Shown here in pieces: positions 10,622 through 21,171 of a DNA stretch of 64,000 nucleotides. A program made the position numbers and the translations under genes. The stretch lies in NCBI GenBank assembly GCA_023374045.1, contig CM041777.1, forward strand, positions 90,018,300 to 90,082,299. The letters are read 5' to 3'. Source of the stretch: Limonium bicolor. Taxonomy: Eukaryota; Streptophyta; Magnoliopsida; Caryophyllales; Plumbaginaceae. Positions within the stretch are counted from its first letter, which is position 1. The number at the start of each line of letters is the position of its first letter. The notes under the pieces were generated by a model. The model was not told where the DNA came from. It did not search any database and saw nothing but the letters and a program-made list of their open reading frames with translations.

Positions 10622-13600
10622 TGTAACACTCCTACCGCTAATCCTGTTCTTACCGTCCAATCATCCCTTAATTCTTTCAGTTCGCAGCGGAATACTACTA
10701 CTTACTATGGAGGGTGGTACAACGCCGCTAACCGCCCATACGGCTAGCTAGGCTTACCTTACTTACAGTAACGGTCTGATGATCAAAGTATACCGAGCTA
10801 CTACAATTACTTACTCATTCCAAAAGCATAACATACTTACAATCCTAGATCACCGAGTATTTCAAAGTATATTCGATTACAACATTTCGAAGTTACCAAA
10901 AGAATGAGTTTTCTACAAGCTACTCATCTATACCAATTCACCATCTTTCTATATCCAAAAAGGTGTACCCCATGGTACACCGGCTATCAAAAGCTAAAGC
11001 CGTGTACTACTTAGTACACCATTCATAATTCATTGTTTACAATCCAAAAAGAAGACAAAAGGATCTAGCTACATCTCTTCACAGCCGTCATCCTTCTCTT
11101 GTACCTGCGTGTAGTAAAAACATTGCCCCAAGGGGCTCAGCAAAAGCTGCGCATGAACTCCGCATATACCGCGTGCTAGCTAGGGCACGCTGACTATTTG
11201 ACGTCCACTAAACATGCGGTTCATTAATTTCATACATACATGCTTTACACACAACATACATGCATATACAATACATCATACAATTCGAGATAGCAATACA
11301 GTAGCACACACACTTACTTACCTTCACCGTGTTAGCCAATTACGCATCCGGGTTAATCGGAATGCTTATTACTTTTACTCATTACATGTTACTTATTCTT
11401 ACTTTACTTACTTACTTCCATTTACTTTACTTACTCATTCTTACTTACTTACTCATACTCAAGTTAAGTCGGAATGACCTCCGGCCCGGGGACTACACCG
11501 TCCCACCACCGGGATTTACTTGACTCACCAATCTGGGATGCTACCCACTTAAGGGATTTGGGCCGCGGACCAGTTTAAGAGTCAGGAATTGGAGCCAACC
11601 TCTCGTGACTCCGCATCCTCACGCGTGGCCGAAACTATATCGGACTTCTACTCATTCCAATTTAATTACCAATTTAAGTTAGAATGGTTAGCTTGTTAGG
11701 AATAAGTTAGAAGTCCAAAGTCAACACATTCGGTCACAATACAATATATCATACATACACACATTCATTAACATCCATTCATTTCATGAATTATACAAAC
11801 TAAGATTTAAGAAAAATATTCACAACATACAACATTACATATTCACAAGTATGCATAGTAACTCCGATTCGTGCATTTATCTTATTTGGTGATCAATTAG
11901 CACACAACACACAAATCAGAGTAACCAAGATAGCATACGGGGCATGAGGAATTCATACCGTTCACCGTCGTACTTGTATCCCAACTTTCCTCCGGTGCTC
12001 ACAAATCAAATCCTATGATATACATACAATCGAATGATTAATCTAACTGTCATTAAATTAACTCGATTACTCTTACGTTTCCTAACTCATACTTACTATA
12101 CCTTTACAACTCTTATACTTACATATGGTTTACTTATTCTTCCTTAGTCTTAAAACTTGTTTACACTCTTAATTACCTTTAAACATCCTTAATTAAGTCC
12201 TAATCATCTTATACTATCATTACCATTCACTTCCTTACCTTAATACCCATTTTATAAACTTATTGTTACAAGTTTTGGTTGGTCCGGGACCTTGTCCAGG
12301 TCTTAAGTCCCGGACCAACTCATGGTCCAACTCTCAGCTACATTTAATGGTATGGTCCGGGACCTTGTACAAGGGTCAAGTCCCGGACCCAAATGGTTGG
12401 AAACTCTCGGCCTAAATTCACACTATGGTCCGGGTCCTCTTACAAGAAGTAAGTCCCAGACCTTAACATTGCAAAACTCTCGGGGTATTTTACAGGGGTG
12501 GTCCGGGTCCTTGTATGGGACTTAAGTCCCGGACCACCACCTGCTGTAACTCTCGGTATGATTTTGCACCCTGGTCCGGGACTTAGTCCTGGACTTAAGT
12601 CCCGGACCCTGCTACAGATTCAACAGGTTTTACATTTTCCAAAATCTGTTACATTCCCAACTTTGTCAAATTAATCCCCCATTGTTCCTACACTTAATCC
12701 CCTACATTTTAACACTGAATTAGTCACCTAGACATGTTTAAATCCTTGATAATCTATTACACCCTTTTATACTAATTTACTCACTTGTTTTCTTTAGTTT
12801 TCATTTCAACACTTACACTAATTTCTAAATTGCATTTTGCTACAGATTCTAACACTTACACTCCCCTTCTATAACTCCCTCTATTAATGTCATTTCCAAC
12901 ACTTCTAATGCCTTACAATGCATTAACTATCTCTCTCAATTTACCCTCTATCTATCTCTATCAAAATCTATTACAAACACATATTAGTCACCTAGTTTCT
13001 AGTTCATTAAGTGTCCTAATCCTAGGTAAATTTTGACATAACCTCCCTATATTTCTACATTCTCACCACATTGTTTTCACACACTTTATCATTTATCTCA
13101 CCTGCTTATACACAACATCAATATACCAAGTTCTTCCACACAGATACTACCCATTCAACACATTAATTTCCTGCACTCAACATCCCAATCCAAACTAGGT
13201 TTCAATAAATTTTACATGTCCTTTAAAGGTTTGAAACACTTGTATTCTCCTACACATTACACTACCACTACACTACCATCTTACAATACATATTTCATTA
13301 TTAAAAATCTGTTACATAAGCATTTACAAAGCTATACAAAGATGAGTATAATTACCTTGTTCTCCCTTCTAGTTTTCTTTTCCTCCTTCCTTCACCTTCC
13401 CTCTTCCTTCTCTCTCTTTCCACCGGTTCTAGCACTCAAATCCTCAAACACTACAACCCATATTTTCACATTTCAATACACCAAACTAGCCCTAACCATT
13501 CTTTAAAGATTAATGCACATTTTAGGGTTTAGGGATTTCATTACCTTGCAAGGGTGTAAGTAAAGCTTGGGATGGCTCAAGAACAATCTTTCCCACTCTC

Positions 13601-14506
13601 CAACAATGCCAAAATCGGCTAGCATTCAAAGAAGCAAACAAGGGTTTAACTTCAGATTTCGTTTTGCCCTTAAGGCTAGAAAAACAATGGAGTTTCAAGA
13701 AGATTTTTACCTCAAAAGAACAAGGAGAAGAAGGTGGTTCTAGTGGTGGTCTTGAAGCTCCAAATGCTCCATACCCATGGAGATGAAAGTTCTAGTTTTC
13801 GAATTTTGGAAAGATAGAAGTGTTGCTCTTGATGAGAGGATTCCAATGGTGTAGTTTTTATAATTTTGGAGGAGGTTCAAGGGGGTTACAAGAGGAGAGA
13901 AGAGAGGTTTTGTGTGAGTTTGCTTATTCTTCCATGGCTGTCGCTAGGAAGAAAGAAGAGAAGAAATTGAGAGAGTGAGGGGGATGGGTGTTACGTGAGT
14001 GAAGAGAGTGTGAGGTAGGAGAGAGAGTGTAAAGTGAGGTGGGGTTTGCTTTATTATTTTTGTCTTATAGCATATTAGATAAGTGGGAGAGTGAGAGAGA
14101 GGCCCAAATCGGACACCCCACTGCACACACACACACACTTTGCATTTTATTTTTAAAGTGGACACATAAGTTTTGGTTATTTATGTTCCTACCCCAAACT
14201 TCCCGTTTTTGACAGTTTTTACTAATTTCTCGTTTTATTGATTTTCTTGGTTCTAAAGCTTCACTAATATTTATTAATGACTATTTAGTTGACCAAAATT
14301 GTTACGAGTCTATTTGACCCGCTTAAAGACACGTTTTCCCGGTTACCTAAAAACTTTTCGAAGCTTTAAGGTTCGTTAGCGTTTTTAATCCATTTTAAGG
14401 ATCCGTTTTCTTCGGGATTTGTTCCCTCATGATTATTTATGCATAATTAAGCTTCTAAATTACTTATTAGCCTAATTAATCACTATTTTAATTACGGGGT
14501 ATTTCA
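10622..14506 (-). repeat. Left-hand (3') LTR of the Tekay-like element
   Basis: 3885 bp, starting TGTAACACTCC and ending GGGGTATTTCA on the plus strand. It matches 21172-25055 almost base for base along its whole length. It carries the same five-unit palindrome array, (CTTA)n-like stretches near 11300-11460 and a CA microsatellite near 14125. The short frames in it, on either strand, are present in both LTRs and have no protein similarity. Confidence 0.92.
12280..12609. repeat. Five-unit phased hairpin array in left LTR
   Basis: Five copies of the quasi-palindrome GGTCCGGGACCTTG … AAGTCCCGGACC lie at 12280-12317, 12353-12390, 12425-12462, 12499-12536 and 12572-12609, a period of about 73 bp. 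All but the last are followed within ~20 bp by an ACTCTC(G/A)G motif. Each unit can form a stem of about 8-12 bp on either strand. Confidence 0.85.
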
Positions 14507-14519
14507 ATCTACCCCCTTA
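14507..14519 (-). promoter_or_regulatory. Polypurine tract for plus-strand priming
   Basis: In the element's sense this is TTAAGGGGGTAGAT directly before the 3' LTR start TGAAATACC. Purine-rich and abutting the LTR, as needed for plus-strand DNA synthesis. Confidence 0.7.
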
Positions 14520-14966
14520 AGAAACTTTGCCCTCAAAGTTGCTCAAGGTCAATTGTTTAATAATTCTACTCATTATGCAAACCAATTGCCATAATGTGTC
14601 TTACTACACCTATGAGGTGTTTACTTCCTTCCACATTACAAGCATACTCAATCCAAGTGCCATACACAATTCACATACACAGTCCATCATTTTCAATTCA
14701 TACCATCACACAATACACAATACATTACTGCAATTCACAATACACATTACACATACATCATCCATCGTACATACACATCCATACACTACTCATTACACAT
14801 ACATACATACACATACCAAATTCACTTGCACTACATGTGCCATACAAAACCTATTACAATACCTACACATTATGCAATGCTTACCCCGAAGCAATGCAAA
14901 AGCAAAAGGGCTCTACCCCCCTTAAAGGGGTACGACCCGTACCCGTATTACTAAATACTAGACTCC
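14520..14966. other. Non-coding 3' leader between pol stop and polypurine tract
   Basis: AC-rich tract of CATACA/CACATA repeats (about 14640-14830). Two overlapping plus-strand frames here are translations of this simple sequence. In retrotransposon orientation it is the region 3' of pol. Confidence 0.5.
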
Positions 14967-15773
14967 CTAGTCTATGAACAACTGTGGGTACTTAGCCTTC
15001 ATGGCATCTTCCAACTCCCATGTCGCTTCTTCGACATCATGGTTTGACCATAGGACCTTCACCATTCGTATAGACTTATGGCGAGTGTCTCTGGTCTTCC
15101 TATCAAGGATTCTTACCGGGGTTTCAACATATCGCATAGTCGGCTCGATGGAGAGTCTCTCGGGCTCTAAGACATGAGAAGGATCGGCGATGTACTTCTT
15201 GAGTTGTGACACATGAAAGACATCATGTACACGTCCCAAGTCCTCAGGTAATGCTAACCTGTAGGCTACAGATCCAACTCTTTCGGTGATAGTGTACGGC
15301 CCTACAAATTTTGGGCTCAGTTTGCCCTTCTGGCCAAATCGGAAGACACCCTTCATAGGTGAAACGCGCAAGAACACTTGGTCGCCCACGGCGAACTCAA
15401 GGTCGCGTCGTCTCACATCCGCATAGCATTTCTGTCTATCTTGGGCTGCCTTCATATTGGCTCGAATCTGCTGAACTTCAGCTTGCACTTGTTCAAGGTA
15501 CTCCGGTCCTATGATGACCGCTTCGCTTGACTCATCCCAACACAAGGGTGTACGGCAAGGTCTACCGTATAGGGCTTGGAAAGGCGACATCTTAATCGAA
15601 GCGTGATAGCTATTATTGTAAGAAAATTCGATAAGATGAAGCTTATCTAACCAACTCCCCTGAAAGTCTAAGGCACATGCCCGAAGCATGTCCTCCAGTG
15701 TCTGGATGGTCCTTTCTGTCTGACCGTCGGTCTGAGGATGGAAGGCGGTACTCAACTTCAATTCTGTACCCAA
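14967..15773 (-). pseudogene. Tekay-like pol: integrase C-terminal half and chromodomain
   Basis: 268-residue open frame. It begins just after a frameshift with the end of the integrase core (AFHPQTDGQTERTIQTLEDM, containing the catalytic Glu). It continues through the GPY/F-like module (LSPKFVGPYTITERVGSVAY) and VHDVFHVSQLKKY. It ends in a chromodomain (VKVLWSNHDVEEATWELEDA) that in this family is thought to steer integration to heterochromatin. The natural stop is at 14967. The frame is open here, but the upstream integrase is in two other frames. Confidence 0.88.
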
Positions 15774-16922
15774 CGCTTCCCGTGTAGCTCTCCAGTATCT
15801 CGAAAGAATCTGGTGTCGCGGTCAGATACTATTGTTTTAGGGACTCCGTGATGTCTGATAATCTCCTTGTCGAATAGCTCTGCGAGCTTCACTACCTTCC
15901 AGGTGTCCTTCATCGGTATGAATCTGGCAACCTTGGTAAGGCGATCGACTACAACCCAGATCATGTTGAGTCCTCCCCTAGGCAGGTGGGGGTCCAACAA
16001 CAAAATCCATGGAGATATCATGAAATTTCCACTCCGGAGCTGGCATCGATTGTACCATTCCGCCGGGTCTACGATGTTCAAATTTTACCTTCTGGCATGT
16101 CAAGCATCTCAATACAAATTCTGTCACATCTGATTTCATTCCAGACCACCAGAAGTACCTCTTCATGTCTTTGTACATCTTGGAGGCTCCTGGATGGACT
16201 GACAATATGGAACTATGTGACTCTCGCAGGATGCGATCCCTTAGCTCAGCATTGCTTCGGGGGACGCATAGCCTGCCATTCAACCGAATCAAACCATCTT
16301 CGTGTAGCTTGAAGTCATATTTCTTCTTCTCAAATGTACCATTTTCGATCTTTTGTCTGATTTCGGTTAGGTAAGGGTCGCTCAACTGAGCGTCTCGCAC
16401 CTCGTCATCCAAGCTAGAAGAAGCGAGTAGCGAATGGAGCGAGTGTGCTCGACGGCTCAGGGCGTCGGCTACGATGTTTGCCTTCCCTTCCTTATACTGT
16501 AGGTCGATGTCGTAGTCAAAGAGAAACTCAATCCACCTCCTCTGTCTCAGATTCAGTTCTTTCTGTGTGAATACATATTGTAAGCTCTTGTGGTCAGAGT
16601 AGATGGTGATGCTTACCCCATAGAGATAGTGTCGCCATATCTTCAAGGCGAAGACAATGGCTCCTAACTCTAAATCGTGTGTCGGGTAATTCTCCTCATG
16701 CTTTTTCAGCTGGCGGGAGGCATAAGCTACAACCTTGTCATGCTGTATGAGTACGCATCCCATTCCTTTGCCTGATGCATCACAATATACCTCAAATCCC
16801 TCTGTGCCCTCTGGAAGAGTAAGGATGGGCGCTGAGGTCAATGAGTCTTTAAGGCTCTGAAATGATAACTCGCACTCGTCTGTCCATACAAACGGTGCAT
16901 CTTTCTTCATCAACGTAGTCAT
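15758..16922 (-). pseudogene. Tekay-like pol: RNase H and integrase N-terminal half, frameshifted
   Basis: The frame 15978-16922 contains RNase H ([22 protein letters not shown]-like SDHKSL). It also contains the integrase HHCC zinc finger ([12 protein letters not shown]…CLTCQKVK) and the first catalytic Asp (ISMDFVVG). Near 15985-16010 the frame shifts. The segment with the second catalytic Asp ([10 protein letters not shown]) continues in frame 15758-16081, and a further shift near 15765 leads into the C-terminal frame. Integrase therefore cannot be made from this copy without at least two frame corrections. Confidence 0.88.
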
Positions 16923-17830
16923 GGGCTTAGCGACTTTCGAGAAGTCCTTTACAAATCTCCGGTAATAACCGGCTAGACCAAGAAAGCTCCGAATGTCGGT
17001 AACAGTCTTAGGTCTAGGCCATGATCGTACAGCTTCAATCTTAGAAGGGTCAACTGAGATACCTACGCTCGAGATGACATGACCAAGGAATGATACCTGA
17101 TCTAGCCAGAACTCGCATTTGGAGAACTTCGCATACAGCTGGTCTCGCGCAGTGTCTCAAGCACTTTCCTTAAGTGAGTTTCATGTTCCTCTGCTGATTT
17201 TGAGTATACAAGGATGTCGTCGATGAAGACAACAACCGAAGTGTCCAACTGTTCACTGAATAGACGATTCATGAGGTCCATGAATTTTGCTGGTGCATTT
17301 GACAAACCGAATGGCATCACTGTGAATTCGTAGTGGCCATATCTGGTACGGAATGTCGTTTTCTCGATGTCTTGCTCTTTGATTGCGATTTGATGATACC
17401 CAGAACGGAGGTCGATCTTGGAGAAGACTGAGGCTCCTTTCAGCTGGTCGAACAGGTCGTCGATGCGTGGCAATGGGTATTTATTCTTGACTGTGACCGC
17501 ATTCAACTCGCGGTAGTCAATACAAAGTCGGAGGCTACCGTCCTTCTTCTTCACAAAGAGGACCGGTGCTCCCCAGGGTGATACGCTCGGGCGTATGAAC
17601 CCTTTGTCTAGAAGGTCTCGTAGTTGCTCTTTCAGTTCAGTCATTTCAGCAGGTGCCATACGGTACGGTGCCCTAGCAATGGGACCGGTACCTGGCAAAG
17701 ATCAATTTCAAATTCCACTGCTCTCGGTGGTGGCATGCCGGGCAGCTCTTTAGGGAATACATCAGGGTATTCAGATACAATGGGTACTTCTTCACTGAAC
17801 TCTGGATCTCTCTCCAGGTCTAGTACATAA
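16923..17830 (-). pseudogene. Tekay-like pol: reverse transcriptase, frameshifted
   Basis: The open frame 17102-17698 has the classic order: [37 protein letters not shown], then [10 protein letters not shown], and the catalytic [14 protein letters not shown]. It is joined upstream, by a frame change near 17690, to the linker EYPDVFPKELPGMPP (frame 17641-17877). Another frame change near 17150 (one base apparently lost after the thumb-proximal helix) separates it from the connection region at 16923-17100. The catalytic residues are intact, but the protein is broken in at least two places. Confidence 0.88.
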
Positions 17831-18382
17831 CATAGATACACTTCATGGCCCTTTCTGAGCTCCCGGTACATAGCCATAGCAAATATGAGTGTGGTCGAAG
17901 GCTCCTCGGTCTCTGGCGGTAAGATACAGTAACCCCAGAAGGACTCTTGAGCAGCAATCGATGCTCGGCGCAGATAATTCTACCTTTGTGCCGCTCCAAC
18001 CAATTCATTACAATGATTAAGTCGAATCCCAATCCATTGAATTCGATGAAGGAAATGGGAAACGCTTCGTTTTTGATTTCGATGGTGGCTGATTGATAGT
18101 ATTTGGTGCACTTTACTCGCTCTTCGATGGGAGAGTAACCATGAAGTTCGGTAGTTCATCCGTATCTAGCTTCAGCCTCTTCACAAAAGATGGCGATACA
18201 AAGGTGTGAGAGGCGCCGGAGTCGAATAACACATTGGCTTCAATGCCGTTCACTGGGAATGTTCCCGTTAAGATGGTGCCGCTTCTGCCGGCTTGTGCTT
18301 CGGTGAGGATACTCAGGTTACCTTCGGTACCGAGTCCACAACCTATTGGATTCACAAGTGGATAAGTATTGATGGTGGACAC
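17831..18382 (-). pseudogene. Tekay-like pol: aspartic protease and linker
   Basis: Frame 18113-18382 contains the retropepsin active site VLFDSGASHTFVS (DSG). The downstream part GFDLIIVMNWLERHKGRIIC lies in another frame (17820-18032), so a shift occurs near 18040-18110. The N-terminal side of this frame abuts the AlkB-like insert rather than the zinc-knuckle region that usually precedes protease directly. Confidence 0.82.
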
Positions 18383-18482
18383 AAGTGGAATTTAAATCAA
18401 CACTGCTCTTTATTGATAAACAACCATCATACATGCCGTGTCTCTAATACATGTTACTAATAGATTACATGATACTATGAAT
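18383..18482 (-). other. 3'-UTR-like tail of the AlkB-like insert
   Basis: AT-rich sequence after the AlkB stop with AATAAA at 18409-18414 on the minus strand. It then runs into the protease frame. It looks like a captured 3' untranslated region, but the point where it joins retroelement sequence cannot be fixed from one copy. Confidence 0.45.
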
Positions 18483-19328
18483 TTAATACTTCCTAAAGGT
18501 AAGGTTCAGACGCGTCCTGGTTTCATGTGTGTGGCATTGATTATTGCCGGTGGTGCCGTATTCAGTTTGATCTTGTTGATCTCGTGATGCAGCATCCTAG
18601 AGTTTCCACCCATGATTAGGACATCTCCTGATCTCAATACCAATTTCTCTGCGAGGTCCACACGCTTGCTCGCTTACAAAATATGGCGTCATCACCAATG
18701 GACCAAGACCACACTCATGAGACCGCGTTCATCCAACATACATGTCCTTCATATGCCAACTTCATGTCGGGCAATCTGTCTCTGGAGGATTACGGTTCGC
18801 TGTCGTTCTCATATTCTGTCACTCATTGTCTTTCTGTCACTTTGCTTCGTGTCATATAAGTTGAGATACGTACAAAGGTGACTTAGCAAGTCATATCTGC
18901 GGATCGGTCATGTTCACATCTTGTCTCACATGTGTCGTCTGCGGATTTTGTTGAGGCAGTGTCGACATGCTAGTCGGTGTTGTCTGGCCGGTGCCAGCCT
19001 GCCTGCCCTTGTTGCGTGTCTCTATGGTGGCTTGGTGTAATAAGGATTTCCAATCCTTTCCCAAGCACATCATTTTCGCTTCATCTTCGCTCCACCGGGG
19101 AATTCGGGTGTATAAAATCCACCTTGACCCGTTCCTGTTCGTTGCATCGTCGAATGATTGAAATTTGTGCTTTGGGTGTCAGGTATCCCTTAATAAAATC
19201 ATACCTGGTCGGATGACCTGACACTGTTCGCTGGTGTAGTAGTGATTGGTGATGTCGGTCTCTTCTTGATTCAGGTTTACCGGTATCGGATAACAGATAC
19301 TAAAGCTTCCTATGGTTATAAATTTCAT
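18483..19328 (-). pseudogene. Captured AlkB-family 2OG-Fe(II) dioxygenase gene, decayed
   Basis: Read on the minus strand across several frames, ~850 bp matches the plan of plant AlkB-like oxygenases (ALKBH family). An ATG at 19328 leads to VIRPGMILLR. Then come QISIIRRCNE, GQGGFYTPEFPGGAKM and MMCLGKDW, then SIGDDAIF, then SGDVLIMGGNSRMLHH, KPGR and a terminal LNLTFRKY followed by stop (18483-18485). These are diagnostic: GDVLI.GG.SR with the downstream His, and the 2-oxoglutarate-binding Arg in LTFR. The HxD iron motif is not intact; MLDE stands at its place. There are at least four frame changes and several stops. An AATAAA lies ~70 bp after the stop (18409-18414). These enzymes remove alkyl or methyl groups from nucleic acids. 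Same orientation as gag-pol. Confidence 0.78.
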
Positions 19329-19443
19329 CTACAGTGAGTACTAGTTTCAACTACCTCTTTTCATGTTCCATACTTACTTCAATTATTCACTCATGCATTC
19401 ATTCAAACAGTTATGCTAATACTTAGTCATGCTTCTTCAAGGA
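19329..19443 (-). other. Non-coding junction between gag zinc knuckle and AlkB-like gene
   Basis: The gag-side frame ends soon after GSKSGPG, where the sequence CCAG|GTAATT looks like a 5' splice site. About 115 bp of AT-rich DNA then leads to an AG (…CTCACTGTAG) directly before the AlkB ATG at 19328. A spliced or subgenomic arrangement is possible but unproven. Confidence 0.35.
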
Positions 19444-20162
19444 TTAAAGGTTCGGATAATTACCTGGGCCGGATTTAGAACCAGACCCGTCACGGTCAAT
19501 CACATGCAAGACAGGCTGCCTGAGGTGCACCCCTCTGAGGTCCCCGGGATCCCTGTCCCTGTGGTGCCTGCTGGGCTGGTGCATCGCCAGATGCAACCTC
19601 CTTGCCTTCCCTCTGCTTGTAGCTTTGGAAGTTCCCTTTTTCTTGGCATTCTCTGGGCATCTGTTGGCTGTATGTCCCGGTTTCTGGCAATTGTAGCACT
19701 TGATCTCTCCCATAGCAGTCCTTGCCGGGATGGTCTTGGTTGCACTTTCTGCACACATAGGTGCGGCCGTCGGAGAAGGTTTTAGTGAAACCGGAGCCAG
19801 AACCTGAGGTTTAGAGGGTTAGCACATGTGTGCGTGGATATACTAGATGTGGTACTTGTACGAATACGATTTAGGAATAGAAGTTTACCCTTAGGTGGGT
19901 GTGATCTCAGTGGCTTTGCGGCCACCGGTGCAGATGAACCAAGCTGAAGAAGCTCAACTGGTTTGCCCTGCTCAGCATGGGCACTGCTCTCACTTGGGAA
20001 GTTCTTTTGAGTTTGATGAAAGAACTTCCCTTTCTTCTTTTTCCAGTTTTTACCCTGGTTCTGCTCCTCGGCATGTGTTCTTATTGTTTGCCTTGCGCTT
20101 CAGCGCGGTTTCTTCATCCCGTAGTTGGCAAGTGATCTCAACGCGAGAAGCCGCGTGATAAC
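19444..20162 (-). pseudogene. Tekay-like gag: C-terminal part with two zinc knuckles
   Basis: From the higher coordinate: CYHAASRVEITCQLRDEETA (about 20161-20100), a basic K-rich stretch with a frame change near 20055, then SHPPKG. After a segment that may be an intron (19804-19888), SGSGFTKTFSDGRTYVC follows, with two zinc knuckles. The first is CRKCNQDHPGKDC (frame 19496-19756). The second is CYNCQKPGHTANRC (frame 19444-19758), reached by a frame change between them. Zinc knuckles bind the genomic RNA during packaging. The tail is Gln/Gly/Arg-rich. Confidence 0.8.
19804..19888 (-). other. Intron-like segment in gag (85 nt, GT-AG)
   Basis: Minus strand: CCTAAGG|GTAAAC … AACCTCAG|GTTCTGG. 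Removing it joins PPKG to SGSGF in frame, while reading through gives stops. The donor GTAAAC is the same as in the second candidate at 20164-20277. Confidence 0.5.
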
Positions 20163-20163
20163 A

Positions 20164-20277
20164 CTCTTGAAGGGAGGTATTAGCCGGGATTCTTATTTAA
20201 GTAAGATAGAGAAAAGATTCAAGAATTTCAGGGAATTTAAGGAATTGAAATGGTACTAAGGGTTACCCGCTGTTTAC
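20164..20277 (-). other. Intron-like segment in gag (114 nt, GT-AG)
   Basis: Minus strand: TCCCTTCAG|GTAAAC … CCCTTCAAGAG|TGTTATC. Removal joins …FTSLQ to CYHAASR in frame. The segment is also bracketed by a 12-bp direct repeat TACCTCCCTTCA, so it may be an insertion with a target duplication that happens to supply splice-like ends. Confidence 0.5.
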
Positions 20278-20958
20278 CTGAAGGGAGGTAAATCTAGTGT
20301 AGCCCATACCGTACCGCAGGCGATGGCTCAGACCGCCATAGAAGCGATCGACCAACACCTGGCCGGTGTATCCTAGATCGGGTAGAAGACGGAGGATGGA
20401 AGTGAAGGTGCGGTAATACTCATCCACAGATATCTTGTCTGCCATTTTCAAGGCGTCCAGCTCTAGCCTTTTCTTTGTTTTCACATGCTCCGAATAGTAT
20501 TTTGATCGGAGGAGGGATGCAAAGGACTCCCAGTCGAAGGTGGGGTCATTGACGTGCTCGTGCTTGACTAGCTTCCACCAATCCATGGCTGCATCTTTCA
20601 GATAGTAGGTAGCAACTCTAACTCGAACTCCAGCAGGAGCTTTGAGGGTTTCAAACGCTGTCTCCATCTCGGAGATATAGGCTTCTAGCTTAGCCGGATC
20701 ACTCTCGCCCCTAAAGCAAGGAGGGCGGAGTTCTGCTACGGCTTTTACCCAGTTCACTTCTCTGGGTGGAGGGAGAGGGATTGGTCCCGCTTGGTTCTGT
20801 TGGTTTTGCTGATTCTGTTGCATAGCATTGATTACTTGGGGTAGCATCTGCGCTACCATGGCGGCGACGATCTCGGCTATCGTCTGCGCGCCGGGTCCGT
20901 CAGACGTCTCTCCACTAGGTCGGCCTCGACCTCGTCCTGACATCTGAACATTTAGCAT
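20263..20958 (-). pseudogene. Tekay-like gag, N-terminal capsid part
   Basis: The open frame begins MLNVQMSGRGRGRPS; the second Met, in MSGRGRG, is the likely native start. A Gln/Asn-rich linker follows, then the Retrotrans_gag capsid domain: PPCFRGESDPAKLEAYISEM, MDWWKLVKHE and SFASLLRSKYYSEHV…YYRTFTSILRLLPDL. The frame runs out at a stop just inside the intron-like segment (20263). This is the best-preserved coding part of the element, and the missing C-terminal part follows beyond the segment. Confidence 0.85.
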
Positions 20959-21154
20959 TTACATTAGGCTTCGCATGATATGACCTAAAGGTCTTGGAAT
21001 TTAAACAAGGTATCATCCCTAAGAACATCAAGGGTATCCGTTATTAATAATAGTAGTTCCTAGTTAGGTTTCTAAGTATCCGTCTTAAGACGGTTGAAAT
21101 CCTAACTCGGTAATCCCCTATGCTCGATAACTAAGGACATCAGAGCGTTACTAC
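20959..21154 (-). other. Untranslated leader between PBS and gag
   Basis: About 200 bp with no frame. It contains TTAAGACGG/CCGTCTTAAG-type inverted repeats (about 21070-21095) that could fold in the genomic RNA. Confidence 0.4.
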
Positions 21155-21166
21155 GCTCTGATACCA
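21155..21166 (-). promoter_or_regulatory. Primer binding site, initiator tRNA-Met type, within a hairpin
   Basis: In sense this is TGGTATCAGAGC, complementary to the 3' end of plant initiator tRNA-Met, 5 nt after the 5' LTR. ATCAGAGCG (21139-21147) and CGCTCTGAT (21154-21162) form a perfect 9-bp inverted repeat with a 6-nt loop. This covers most of the binding site. Confidence 0.85.
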
Positions 21167-21171
21167 CTTTT

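Noticed and set aside
12280..12609. Regularly spaced repeats resembling a CRISPR array
   Set aside because: Each unit is a dyad inside a retrotransposon LTR and the whole array is duplicated in the other LTR. This is plant nuclear DNA.
14527..14977. Two overlapping His/Thr-rich plus-strand frames of ~130 codons
   Set aside because: Low-complexity CATACA repeats, in two frames at once, with no codon constraint.
14974..16374. Several plus-strand frames of 60-108 codons
   Set aside because: They lie opposite the integrase and RNase H coding sequence and are shadows of it.
18612..18881. Plus-strand 89-codon frame
   Set aside because: It is the antisense of the AlkB-like coding remnant and has no protein features of its own.
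19429..20158. Plus-strand frames of 118 and 87 codons, the first with many cysteines
   Set aside because: They are antisense to the gag zinc-knuckle region. The cysteine content comes from the complementary codons.
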